Shown: positions 1-12,400 of the stretch, in pieces
Layout of the letters: each line of letters opens with the position of its first letter
Numbering within the stretch: the stretch's first letter is position 1
Made by a program: the position numbers and the translations under genes
Assembly: GCA_025917655.1 (NCBI GenBank)
Contig: CP084611.1
Location: forward strand, 2,604,001-2,668,000
Length of the DNA: 64,000 nt
Origin: Chlorella sorokiniana
Lineage: Eukaryota > Chlorophyta > Trebouxiophyceae > Chlorellales > Chlorellaceae
Direction of reading: 5' to 3'
Notes under the pieces: model-generated
Database searches by the model: none
What the model saw: the letters and a program-made list of their open reading frames with translations, nothing else
What the model was told of the DNA's origin: nothing

Positions 1-3000
1 GCCGTGCCACACAGGGATCCCGCAGATGCTGGCGCCACGCGTGCTGCTGGCGGCGCGTTCCAGCTGGACGTGGAGGCCGAGCAGGGAGGGACCAGCAGGC
101 TGGGCGGCGTGCGACGGCAGCAGCTTATGCACCCTGGCTACTTCATGGCAAATCGCGGCCCATCCTATACTCCAGCACCGCCAGAGGCCCTGATTGACGC
201 CAGTGAGGAACTACCCGGGTTTGCAGGAGGTTTGAAAAGAACTGTAGGCTTTGGATTTCTGCTGCTTATCTGCTGCTCATTGGCTGCCCCTGCACCTTCC
301 CGGCATCCGGCAATGCAGGGAGCCGTCGCAGCACCCTGCAATCGTACGCACGTTCAGTGCTAGACGCTGCGGTTCAGCTGCTGACGTCTGTGGAGGTGGC
401 AGTTGGGGCCATTGGCGTGCAGGGAGCCGTCGTGGATGCTCAAGTGTATGGCGAGGTGCTGCCGCGGCGATTTGAGGATGTGACAGCGGTAAGCCTGGTG
501 CGCCACGGCATTCTGCCGGGGCCTGCAGCATCTTGCAATGCGCCCGCAGACCCGTGGCTGCCACCTTGCCCTCCTCGGCACCCAACCTCGCGCACAGCCA
601 CTCCCCTGCAGAGCGTGCGTCTGGGCAGTGGGTATGACACGTTGCGGGTGGACCTCTCTGCCTCGCCCCACGAGCGACACCCCTCCTCCAACAAGTGCAC
701 CATGCTCTCGCCTCATGCTCACCGGCACCTGCGCCACGTCACTGGCATTGCAGCACTGCGTGCACAGGATCAGCAGCATGAAGTGCAGAGCACAAAACGA
801 GCAGCTGACAGCAGCGTTCCGGCCCTGGAGTCTGCGTTTAGAGGGCGCCCGCTGGCGGACGCGTGCATGTTCGGGTGGAAGCAAGCGGTGTTGTCAGCGG
901 GGTGGTGCCACCACCGCCTGGGCCGCAGGCGCTGCCTGCCAAAGGGGGCTCAGGGTCCTGCGCTCAAGACACTGCGCCTCAAGACACTGCGCCCAGCTCC
1001 AACGTTCCACGCCTGGATATTGTTGTGGAGGGTCGCGGCCTGCATGCACCCATAATCGAGCGCCTCATAGAGCTGCCCATGGACATCTCTGCTGGCAGGG
1101 TGGGGCATGCAGCTCTGGTCTATTCTGCGCCCACGCTCCTTGCCCAATGTTGCTAGCAGCTGGTCGACCATTACCAGGCTGGCCCCCCCACCCCCCACCC
1201 CCCAAGCAGGCTGATGGTGAGCTGCGCATCTGCTCCCATGATGCTGCCAGCTGGCACTTTCCTGAGTTTTACGGCCGCGTCGCTGTCAGGTGTGCCCCTG
1301 AGGGAGGTTTGGGCTGGTACTACAGGCCCCTGAGCCTGCCGCTGGGTGCCGGCCTTGCTGCATCCTTGGCCTCCCCTCTTCCTGACATGACGTTGCTGTG
1401 CCCCTGCAGAGGCGCCGACTTCCACTTCTGGGATGCCACCGATGACATTACGGATGCTGATCTGGATCTTCTGTTTGAGCGAGACCGCCTTTACCTGCAC
1501 AATGCCCGCGGCAGCTTCGGCGCGGTGCCGATGACGCTCACGGGTGGGGCAGGGCTGGGCAGCTGATCCTGCCAGCACTGCGACTCGTTGTTCTGTTGCC
1601 TTTTTGGAAGCAGGGCTCCTCATGCCTGCACGGTCCTCAAGGTTGACCAAAACAACAAGATCTCTAACACCCACACATTCGTGGTCTATGTTCCCCAAAC
1701 CCACACATGGCAGGCGATTTGGACCTGAACCCAGAGGGCGGTCAATACCGGCTGAGTGCCAGCGTGCCTGGGGTGGAGGTGAACCAGCTGCGTGCAACGC
1801 TGGGGGTGAGGCCCACGCCGCAGCCCGTGGCGGGGTGTGTGGCGGGGGTGCTGCACGTGACGGGGCCGCTTGAGAAGCCAGTGTTCTCTGGCAGCGCATG
1901 GGCGGTGCGTCCCACGCCTGAGCAGCTCATTGACTGCGAGCCGAGCGAGGCGCTGGCGGCACTCGCGGCAGAGCCGGGCGCAGTGGGGGCGTGGGACCGC
2001 CTGCCACTGCGGGGTGCGGGCGCTGTCTTTTCGCTGGACACTACTCGGGAGGTCCTGGAGCTGCATTCGGCGCACGCTGACCTGGTGGACGGCGGGCAGG
2101 TGGGTGTTTTGGAGGGATGGGCTGGGCTGTGCCAAGGGCCCCAAGGGGAGCTGGAGGAGAGTGTAGCGCGAGGTTGACATGAGGCGGCAAGGGTTTGTAG
2201 GGCGTGGGTTTTTCCCTGCTTCAAACGCAGCGTTGCACAAGGTTGAGCTTGACCAGCGCCCGTCCCTCCCTTCCCGCCTGACAGTTGCGCGGCAGCGGCA
2301 CCATGTGGGTGGCCCCCGCGCCGAGTTGGACCCCGCGCCGTGTCGCTGCGGGCTGAGGGCCATGACCTGGGTGTCGAGGCGGTGCTGCGCCGCTACCTGC
2401 CTGAAGGGGTTGCCCTGCCCCCGGCATGGTGGTTGGACGTGCCAGCCTGTCGGCCAGCCTGCTTGGCAGCCACCTGGAGCCGACGCTGGAGGTGGCGGCG
2501 CAGCTGCCCGATGCCTCGGCCTCCGCCACTGCACAGCTTCGCCGCACTGCCGCGCGCCTCACGCTGGCCTCCCCCACGCCGACACCGCAGCCACACTGCA
2601 CCTGCTGCCCCCAGCTTTGAGGACGTCAAGGCGGCGCTGACGCAAACGCAGGCCAGCGCGTTGGCAGTGCCAAACGTGGCGGGGCTGGATGGGGAGGTGG
2701 GCCTGCGGGGACTGGATGTGATGCCGCTGCTGTCGGGAGAGGCAGCAGCCAGGCAGCTGGCACTGCAGTCGGGGCAGCCGCTGCGCCAAGCTTAACGGCA
2801 GAGCGCGCGTGTCAGGCAGCGTGAAGCGGGGGCAGGTGGCGCCAGCCTCAAGCTGGGAGTTTGTCGGCGACCTGGGCCTGGAGAGTGTGCGAGTGAACCA
2901 GTTGAAGCTGTTTCACAAGCTGGCGGGCCGCCTGTCCCTGTCCAGCGGTGGGGTCAGCGTGCACGGCAAGGGGCTGAGGGCCAGCGAAACGCTTGACCTG

Positions 3001-6000
3001 GACCTTGCGCTGCCGCTGCTGGGGCACCAGGCGGCAAAGCAGCAGCCTGCAGACTCAGACGCCTCAGTGGAGCAGAGTAGCAGCCAGTCGGTCTCGGATG
3101 TCGCCATTGCTGAAGACGCCGTCAGCCTGCCGCCCGCTGTGGCAGGGGTTGAAGAGGCGCATACCCAGCCAGATGCACGCCGTGGAGGAGGGCGGCTGCA
3201 GATGCGATGTGGGCCGCTGCAGGTCGCTGCTGACATTAATGCTGCCGGGTCCCAGCTGGACTTCAAGGTAGGGAGGCTGTTCACCCATGACCAGTATGTG
3301 GGCACCCAGGGTGAGGGTGTGAGCAGAGCCAAACCCATCGAACCATTCCCCTCTGCCCTCCAGGTTGCTGCGCTGAAGCTGGATGAGCTGGAGCTGGCGT
3401 CGCTGCGTGGAGATCTGCAGGTGGGACATTGGGCCTCATCACACATGTGAATCGTCAGCCTTGCACTGCAACTCTGCAGGCAGCCAACTGCTGGTATGCC
3501 AGAGCTGCAGCACCCACTCCAGCCCACCCTCACAACTCGCACCCACCAACCCTCCCCGCCTGCTTGCAGGAGGTCAGCTGCAGCCTGAACTTTGACAGCC
3601 ACACGGGCCGGGGCAAGGTGGCATTGGCCAACCCGAGGTACAGCGGTCTAAGGGCGACAGCCTGAGCGGCGGCTTCCGCTGGGAGCAGGATGTGGTGCGC
3701 TTGGAAAGGCTGGTGCTGCAGCAACAGCGCAGCAGGTACAAGGGGTGGTGTGCTGCACATGTGGGGGTGTGTGTGGGTGTGGGTGTGTGTTGGGGGGGGG
3801 GGGGCGGGCGAGCGGGCGGGGGGGGAGGTGCTTGCTTTGGAGTGGGCATGCTTAGCGCCATTGATGAACGCACCTTTACACGTGTGGTGCCAGGTTGCCC
3901 CTTGCAAGCCCACTATGTGTACTCCCCTCCCCTGCAACCCCGCCACCAGGTACGAGGTGCAAGGAGAGTATGGGCTGCCCCCAACCTCCCTCTCCCCAAG
4001 TCGGCGGCTGACCTTGCCACTGCGGCGGGTGACTCAGCCACTGCGGCCACAGGGCGCTGGCGCGTGCAGGTGTCTGTGCCATGGGCGGAGCTGCAGGAGA
4101 TTGTGCCAGTGGCCCGCCTGCTGCAGAGCGCCACCTCTCTGTCACCTGCAGAGTATGAGCGAGCCAAGGCAGCGTTCCTGCAGGTGTTCGCTTGTGCGGG
4201 GGTGGGGTGGATGCAGGTTACGTGCCCAGGAATCCTGCCTGAAACCTGCGGTTGCTTGTTCTGGATGCGGCCCCCACCACCTCAGACACACACATGCCCA
4301 CCCCTCTCCTGGCGTAGGCCATTGAGCGGTCCAGCATCAGGGCCGCCGACCTCACCACCCAGCTGCGCCTCATGGCGGAGAGGCCCCAGCCCCAGGCCGC
4401 AGATGACAGGGTGGGCAGTCGGAGGCGCAGCGCTGTGCAAGGTGCATCCCCGCTGTATCTGCCGGGCCTGCAGGAGGTGCGGGGTCAGTGGAGCGGCAAC
4501 ATCCAGGCGTACGGCGGTGGCACGGGCACCACCAGCTGCGACTTTGATCTGAAAGGGCAGGGCTGGCAGTGGGGGACCTATGGCCTGGATGCAGTGCTGG
4601 CGGCAGGCAGCTTCCACTCGGAGGAAGGGCTGCAGCTGCAGGAGGTGGGTGCTGAGGTGCTGGGGCCAGCATTACACCTGGAATGCAAACAAAGGCGTGC
4701 GGGGGGGCAGCTAGCTCTCCTCCGCTTCGACCACGGCAAAGCATAGTGACTGGCGTTTGCCCGCACCCCCCCCCCCCCCTCCCCCTTCAGTTTGTGCTCA
4801 AGGCGGGCGATGCTAAGTTGTCGGTGCGCGGCTCGTTGCTGGGCGAGCACCAGGACGCGTCGTTGCTACTCACAGACTTTCCAATGGCAACGCTGCGTCC
4901 TCTGTTCAGGCGAGGGCAGAGCAGCAGACTGGCTGTCTCCTGTGCTGCATCGCCTGCAGATCAGTGTTTCTTGCTTGGACAAGTACCATTCTACATCTGC
5001 ACAGGATACCAACTGCAAGCACCTCACCCCAAAACAGGGCTGTGCCGGCGCTACAGCACACGGCACCGGCCATTCCTGCAGAGCGCCCCCAGCCTGTGGC
5101 CTCCCCCGGCCCCTAGGCATGCTGACCAACGCTGTGGGCCGCGCCTCCAAAGGCCTGGGCCTTCCCGGCGGGGCGCTGGGTGACTCTGACTCTCCGATCA
5201 ATGGCCTGCTCTACGTCAGCGGCAACATCGCAGGCAGCCGCGCGCAGCCTACGGGCGAGGTGGCTGTGCGCCTCTACGATGCAGCAGTGGGTGCGTTAAA
5301 GGAATACTAGGGCATCCCAGGGGGTATAAGGGGATCAAAGGATGAAAGTGAATGTGGTGCATGTCTGTTTGCATGTCGATGGGTTGGTAGGTGTATGGGG
5401 AGTGGAAGGCAAGCCCAATGCAGGCTGGCAAGGCAGGCTGCCTTTGCATGCGCTGGGAGCTACCTGGCGCTATGTTCTTCTGCCCACCCCTCCGGGCTTG
5501 ATGTGCGCAGGCCAAACACGCTTGTCTCAGGCGCAGGCCAGCGCACGATTAAGTGAGGCGCGGCAGCTCAGCTTCAACGTGGAGGTGGTGCCGGCGGAGG
5601 GGCACAGGCAGGCTGGGTATGTGCGGGCAGGCGGCATGGTGCCGCTGGCAGACGCCGCAGTGGCGAGCAGCAGCGGTGGCAAGGACAACACCCAGCAGCA
5701 GCAGCAACAGCAGCAGATGGATGTGCGGCTGAGCGTCAAGGACGGCGGCATGGCGCTGCTGACCAGCGTCACCCTGACCTGCGCTGGCAGGGCGGCCTGG
5801 CTGTGGTGGACGTGCGCCTGCGAGGCCCCATCGACCAGCCGGTGCTCAGTGGCACCGCCAGCATTAGCCGTGCCACGCTGGATTGCCCCCTCCTGCGCTT
5901 CCCGCTGACCAACGTCAGTACTGAGGTGCGGGCAGGTGGCGGCCTGCTGATGGTCGACTCCCTGGAGGCGCGATGTGGGCGTCGGGGACACCTCAAAGCG

Positions 6001-8216
6001 CGCGGCTCTCTCCCAGTCTATGGCAGCGCCAGCGGCGTGGGTGGCAGCGTGTCTCTGCCTCTGCTGCAGCAGCATGGGCAGAACAAGCTGCTCGCTGAGG
6101 CATCTGGGCTAGAGCTGCGTGTCCGCAACCTGTACAGCGGGCAGTATGATGCAAACTTGGCAGTCACCAACAGCCTGGCCAGCCCCACTGTGGCGGGAGG
6201 CATGCGTTTCAGCAGGGGCATCGTGTTCATGGTGCCGCAGGGGGCGGCAGGTGACCCTCCAGCGCCTATCACACTGCTGACGCCGCCTGAGCCCTGCCTC
6301 CTCGCCGAACCCTCTCGCTCATAACATCTCGTTCGCATGATCCAACTTGTGCCTCCTCGCTGTCACAGATATGCCTGGCACAGGCACCGGCGGCAGCGGC
6401 ACCCTTCTCACGTCCACTGCCATGGGCGCTGGTGGGCAGGCGGCTGGCGGCGGATCTGTTTCCAAGGTTTTTGACATTCTGACCCGCGGCGAGAGCGGCT
6501 TGGCACAGCAGTTCGAGGCTGTGATGAAGCATGAGGTGTGGGTCGGTTGGTGAATAAACCCTGGCATGCCTGTGCCATGGGCTGGTTCTCGCTATTGGGC
6601 TAATCTTTGCATCTCACTGGTTGCTTGTTGTTAACCATGCATTCTTGGATCCACAGCACGCTCTGACCCTCCCTGCTGCTGGACAATAGTTGCGTCGAGC
6701 CACTGTCTGAGGTCGCCCACGCCTGTTTTGCGCAGGTGGAGGCTGTTGAGCACATGGTCGAGGACGCTGGGCACCACAACGTGGCTCTTGACCGTCTGAG
6801 CATTGCTCTGGGCCCTGACCTGCGCGCCATGTACCCGCTGGTCATGAACTTCGGGGTGGAGGGGAGTTGGAGGTCAGCGGCCCGGCCCACCCAGACCAGG
6901 TGCGGGCTGGGGCTAGATGGTGATGGGTTGGGAAAGGCGGCGCGCCGGCTGGAGGGGGATGAGCGTGCATGCGTTAGGGGACCGTGGCGCGCGTGCGCCT
7001 CTTCTTAAATCACAGCCGGTCCAAACCTGAAATGCGCCACCTGCTGGTAATGTGTTCGCCCTTGTCCTAAACTGCCTGCCAGCCTGTATATCTTGACCCC
7101 ATCCCTGCCATTTCTCGTACAGGTTCGCGTGCAGGGCACCCTGCGCCTGCCCAGCGGCGACGTCAACCTGGTGGCCACTCAGCTGGCATTGGATCGCGAC
7201 CACGCGAACCTGGTGTCCTTTGCGGCCGACCAGTCTGGGCTGGACCCGCTGGTGGACCTGGTCATGAGCGGCGGGGACTTGAGGGTAGCAATCAAGGTGA
7301 ATTTGTAAACGAGCATGTGCCTTTTGCATGGCATGCATTTGTTTTTGGTGTGGATGTGGGTGGCTGGGGAAGGGGGTGGGGCGAGGGAGCATGGGTCGCC
7401 GCGCTTATGTACACGGCAGGCAAAATGGAGGGATGGCACCATGTGCTTGCTGCGGCCCTACCTGCAAGCTTAGTTGTTGCTCCCAGATGTTGGCATCCAG
7501 TTCACTACATTTCCAATAGCACACGTGCTGCAGGGTAAGGCCAGCGAATGGCAAGAGCACCTGACCCTTCATTACGTGAGTAGCAAGGCTCGGCCTGATA
7601 GTGGCGAGCAGCTGGACGCCGCTGACGCGGCGCGCCTCTTTGAGGACAAGCTCAAGGCAGCGCTTCTGGCAGAAGACGGCCAGCTGGCGCTTAGTCGGCT
7701 CGCAGGCACCACTGTGTCGACACTGATGCCCAAGATTGAGACTCAAGGGGCGCTGGGCGGCACGCGGTGGCGCCTCGTGTCTGCGCCCTCCATACCTGGC
7801 CTGCTCAGCTTAGACCCCTCCCTAGCGGATCCCAGCAATATTTTGAGCAGCATCACTATGGGAACAGAGGTGGAGATACAGGCAAGTGCGCTTTACAAGA
7901 TGGCCGTTAAGGGATGGAAGTATTATTGGCGGTGGGCGCTTGCTTGCTGATTTTGGTGGCGGCAAAGCCAGGCCATCTTCCGGGCTTAAATAACTCACGC
8001 ATTGTTTTCTCCCACCACCAAACTGGGGCTCTGCAGTTTGGAAAGAAGCTGCAGGCCGCTATGATACGCAAGCTTCAGGAGTCGGACGTGACAACTCAAT
8101 GGTCCCTTAATTACAAGCTTAACAGCAAGCTGCGCATGCAATTCAACATCACATCTGCGCCGCCATTCCCAAAGACCCTCATGTTTTACTGGTCCAGCCT
8201 TGGACAAGAGTCTTAA
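1..8216 (+). CDS. TIC236: TIC236 (TamB-like chloroplast inner-envelope translocon protein), C-terminal part, multi-exon
   Basis: TIC236 is anchored in the plastid inner envelope, spans the intermembrane space and links the TIC complex to the TOC75 channel during protein import; it is the plant relative of bacterial TamB (DUF490). The 5' end lies outside the window. Clear coding blocks that align in order with the plant protein lie near 1410-1548 (LYLHNARGSFGAVPMTLTG), 1707-2090 (YRLSASVPGVEVNQLRATL), 2809-3270, 3365-3425, 3950-4190 (YEVQGEYGLPP), 4320-4650 (WQWGTYGLDAVLAAGS), 5100-5290, 5510-6245, 6370-6535, 6736-6870 (ALGPDLRAMYPLVMNFGVEG), 7122-7300 (GDVNLVATQLALDRDHANL), 7540-7880 and 8030-8216. 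The final exon reads to a TAA at 8214-8216 after KTLMFYWSS. Blocks are separated by GT-AG introns. One base seems missing at 5772-5774, where KDGGMALLTSV must change frame to reach RLRGPIDQPVLSG. The exon structure before 1400 is not resolved. Confidence 0.9.
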
Positions 8217-8276
8217 ACTAGAAACTAATGCGAGTGTAATTCTCGCACAATGAAAACGAAGTGAATCCTGAGCTCT

Positions 8277-8405
8277 GGCTTTCTCCCCCATTCTACCCCG
8301 TTGCAGGTAACGGGGGTATCGGGGTAGACCGATCCAGGCCGTAACGGGGTAGAATTGAGAATCGTGGGAATGTTAGCGGGAATGCCAACGGGACAGACTG
8401 TCCCC
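8277..8405 (+). repeat. Dispersed repeat R, copy A, first segment
   Basis: This segment starts ctttctcccccattctaccc and contains an inverted pair TTCTACCCCGTT / AACGGGGTAGAA. It matches 20664-20795 almost base for base. In copy A the repeat is interrupted at 8405 by the poly(T) end of a LINE and resumes at 18188; in copy B the same sequence runs straight through. It is the target of the big LINE insertion. Its family is not recognised. Confidence 0.85.
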
Positions 8406-9443
8406 TTTTTTTTTTTTTTTTTTTTTTTTGAGGGGGGTGCTCTTACACTTGAGACGTGGGGGATCTCAAGAAGCGTAGGTAGGCCGAAGCCACGAAGCAT
8501 CATGACCGATGAGGCAGCCAAACAGCAGCGCGAACGCGCATGTGACAGCAAGATGGGGCATGCAGTCACGGGGGTGGTACGCAGATTTTTTTTTTCTTTT
8601 TGTTATGTGTGTGTATGTGTGTTCGGTATGTCGCCGTGAAAGCAGATGAAACGCGAGATTCCGGCAACCGCCAGACTGGGGCAGGCAGCGGCACAACAGG
8701 GCAAGGCAAAGAACTGAAAGACCCGAGGCGAGGATGGAGCAACCCACCACGGAAGAGACGCAAAGGCAACCAGGCCAAGACAAAAAAAAAAAGGGGGGCG
8801 TACTGGGACAGGGAGAAGGGGGCGTCCAGGAGGGGGCAGGCTAAGAAAAGGAGGGGAGCCATGGAAAGGGAAGGTGCAAGCCACTCAGAAAGGGGCGAGG
8901 AAATCGAGTGTGGAAGCGTGCTGGAGGGAGCCATGGGAACAGGGACAAGTCAACGCAGGAGCCGAGCGCTGGGGAACCGTCAGCCAATGGATGCAAAGAG
9001 CAAGGACGGGGCAAGCCGAGGGCTGGCGGGCACACGACTACCGACAGCAAGGGCATGTACGCGCTCCGCAGGTGTGCCTGCCGGCCCGCTAGGACCCGGC
9101 GGCGCGGGTGCCGCAAGGCAAGCCGGGCGGGGGCGGCGGACCCCCGCCGGCACGTTGCCACACACGGTGGCGAACGCCCATCACCCGCCGCGCCACTACA
9201 CACGCACTTGCCGCCATCGCCGCTGCCGCTGCCGGCCGCCCAACTGCCGCCGCCTGCAAGAATGGAAGGAGCCCCAGCAGCGCGCATGTAAAGATGAACA
9301 GAAGTCAGGCTGTATCGCATGGCCCAAAAGGGAGTGGAAGCAGCACGGCCGAGCATAAAAATAACAAGAAGGCCGCTGAGGCCGTGGGAAAGCGCCCCGC
9401 AAAGAAGAGGAGGGCCCCAGCCAGAAAAGGGCAGGGCGGAGAG

Positions 9444-12400
9444 TTAACCGACGCCCGCTCGTGGTGCAGCCCGTGCCATTGCTGCCCCGCCGCTTGAAGG
9501 GGCTGCCCCGCCTTCACGCTCCATACTCAGCAGCGGCCCCGCAGGAGGGAGAGCCGCAGGTGAGGCTCCACCAGGGCGAGCGGAGGCAGGGGAGAGCTGC
9601 AGGCGTGGAGGGGGCAAGGGACCAAGGCAGGACGCAGGGGCAATTGCAGGCACCCGAGACGCAGAAGGGCCCTCCACTGGTGCGGCCACCGGGTGGGACA
9701 GGCTGAAGCGCAACCGCATAGCACCCGCCTCCACAACACAAAGCGCGCCCCTGTGGGTCCACCGCGCTTTGAACTGGCCCATACGGAGGGAGGTGTCGCG
9801 GCCACGGAACCACTCAGCATAGGTGCCATCCAGCCGGCGCATGTTGTGCGTGGCCCGCGCCCAGTCCCGCTTGATGGCAGCCAGCACCGCTGCTACCGTG
9901 GCACCGCACACGCTGGCCGGCGAGATGGGCTGGCCCGCAAGAGTTCGCCGGCCGCGCATCTGCCACACAGCGTAGAGGTAAGCGGTGCGCAGGTGTGCCC
10001 ATACGTGGCGAAGACGGGCGGGTGGGGCCCAAGTGGCATGCTCATCTGCAAGAAAGACACGGGGACAGAGGGGAGGAGGGCGCACACCCGAGACAGCCGC
10101 AAAGACACGACAGACCCACTCGGCAGCAGCGGCCACGGCGGGGCAGAGCAAGAATGCATGGGTCAGCCCATCAAGGGGCGGATCCGCTGCTGCCGCACAA
10201 TCACCGTGCTGGCACAACGCATCTGCCGCTGGCACGACCCGAATGTGGCAAAGGAAGGCGCCCACATACAGGCACCCATGCAACACGCGGTATGCCACAG
10301 TGTACTGCTCACGGGGCAGGTCTGCCTCACGCAGGCGGCGCCATACACCGCGCACCGCAGCGCGCTCCGCTTGGGCAGCCTCATTGAGGCCCGCCGGCGC
10401 TGCCGCTGCATCCACTGTGTCGTCCCTCAAAGGCCAAGCTGGTGGTGGGGCCGGCTGTGGCTGAAGCTGCTGCAACTGCCCTTCCTCAGCATGCTGCCGC
10501 TGCGCCACCCGTTCAAAGACGGCAAGGCGCTGCCGCTGGCCCGGGCGCTGACACGGCAGGAGATCCACCTCCCACTCTGCTGCCCGCCGGCGAGACATGA
10601 CCCGCTCGTGAAGCCGCGTGTCGTAGGAGGAGGCCCAGCGCAGCTCCAACGCTTGCAAGCCCGTGGCGGCAGCAGACGGGCCTGGCTCATCTGCAGGCTG
10701 CCGCCACAGGGCTGGCCTGCAGCCCGCCGAAGGAAGGTATCGCGGGCCGCAGCGCTGCCGGGCTGCCAGGTGGATGCGCCGCTGTGTGGCCCGGCCCCAA
10801 GAGGTCCACGCTGCCAAAGCCCCACACGGTGGGGTCCACGAAGACGGAATCCCACGCGCCGAGCAGCATGGGGCGGCCGCCCCCACCACGCAGCAGGGCT
10901 GCCATACGGTGCCAGCCGGGAGGGCCGGCGCCGCCGAGAGGGGGCGCAGGCTGCCATCACCCCGGACAGCGTAGTGCACAGGGCCGGGCAGCCCCGGCAA
11001 CTGCCGGCGCACCCACTCGGCCGCCCCGTCGCGGCAAAGCTGCCACCCCGCCGGCGGCGGCTGGTCCGCCACCGCACGCCAGGAGGCAGGCACGCAGCCC
11101 CAAGCAATATGCAAGGCCAGAGTGGGCCCCGCGAGCATCGCATCCCGCAAGCGGCCCACCGTATAGATGCCAGCTGCGGCCAGCGGCTCCCACGCTGGGC
11201 TGACGGGGTCGAGCACGGCGCCATCAGGCCCGCGGACCTGGCGGTTGTGGAAGAGGCGCTCCGCCAGGACTTGGTGGTGTGAGAGCCGCGGTGGGGGAGG
11301 AGGCGGTGTGGAAGCGTTTGCTGGAAGCCGCTCAAATAAGCTGCTAGACGGGGTGGGAGGAGGCGTGTAGTGACCTGCAGCCCGCTAACAGCAATGGCGG
11401 GCCCAAGGGAAGGGACGGCATCCACCAGGCGCGCCGCAACAAGGAGCTTCCAAGCATGACGGCCTGGCTGCAGAAGGCGGGCGGTGACCTTGGCACGCAA
11501 GCAATCAGCATGCACGTCGGGGCAACCAAGTTAATGCCCCCTCCAACCACGGCAAGGCAGCAGTGTGGCGGGCTGGGTGGCTAACGGCAGCACCGCGCAG
11601 GACATCAGAGGGTGACATGCCACCCACAAAAGAGAAAATGACGCTAACAATGCGGCGCCACATGGCAGGCGGCGGGCGCACAAAGGTGGCGTGATACACC
11701 ACCATGGCCGCCAGCACCTGCTTGGCCACGTGGGCCCTCCCCAGCCAGGACAGCTCGTGCCGCGCCCAACGCTCAGCAACCTCCCTCAGCCTTACCACGA
11801 GAACTTGGAAGGTTGCCTGTGTGGCCACCTGGGCGTCAAGGCCCAGGTGAATGCCGAGGTGGCGGATGGACTCTGACGGCGAAGGGAAGCGCACGCCAGT
11901 GACGCCACACAAGCGCGTTGCAGGGTCGATGGTGGACTGATCGCCAAACAAGATGCCCTTGCACTTGCGCAGGTTGAGCCTGGCCTGGGTGGCTGCGCAA
12001 AAGTCGGCCACAGGCCCCGCCAGGGCGGCGTGCGCGTCACGCGGGGCCAAGACATGGATGGTGATATCATCTGCATGTTGGTGGGAGATTGGAGCAGGGG
12101 AGCCCCAGGCAGCAGCAGGGGCCTGCAAACGCCCTGCTGCTGCGCACGGCGCAAGGAAGCTGCGAGGGGTTGTGCAGCAATGAGATACAACAAAACGCTA
12201 AGGGGCTGCCCTGTTGCACACTGCGTGCGAGTGGGAAGGCTGGGGTGTAATAGCCGTTCAGGGACACCATGGCAGTGCACCCGGACAGCATCAGCTGCAC
12301 CCAACGCACAGCAAGCTGCGGGAAGCGCATGCGGCGCATGACATCAAAAAGCCAAGGGCGATCAACCCTGTCGTACGCCTTTTCAAAGTCCAGGAAGACG

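Noticed and set aside
9693-11282. 529-residue open frame on the plus strand
   Set aside because: Antisense to LINE-A ORF2, with GC-driven composition and no motif. A shadow frame.
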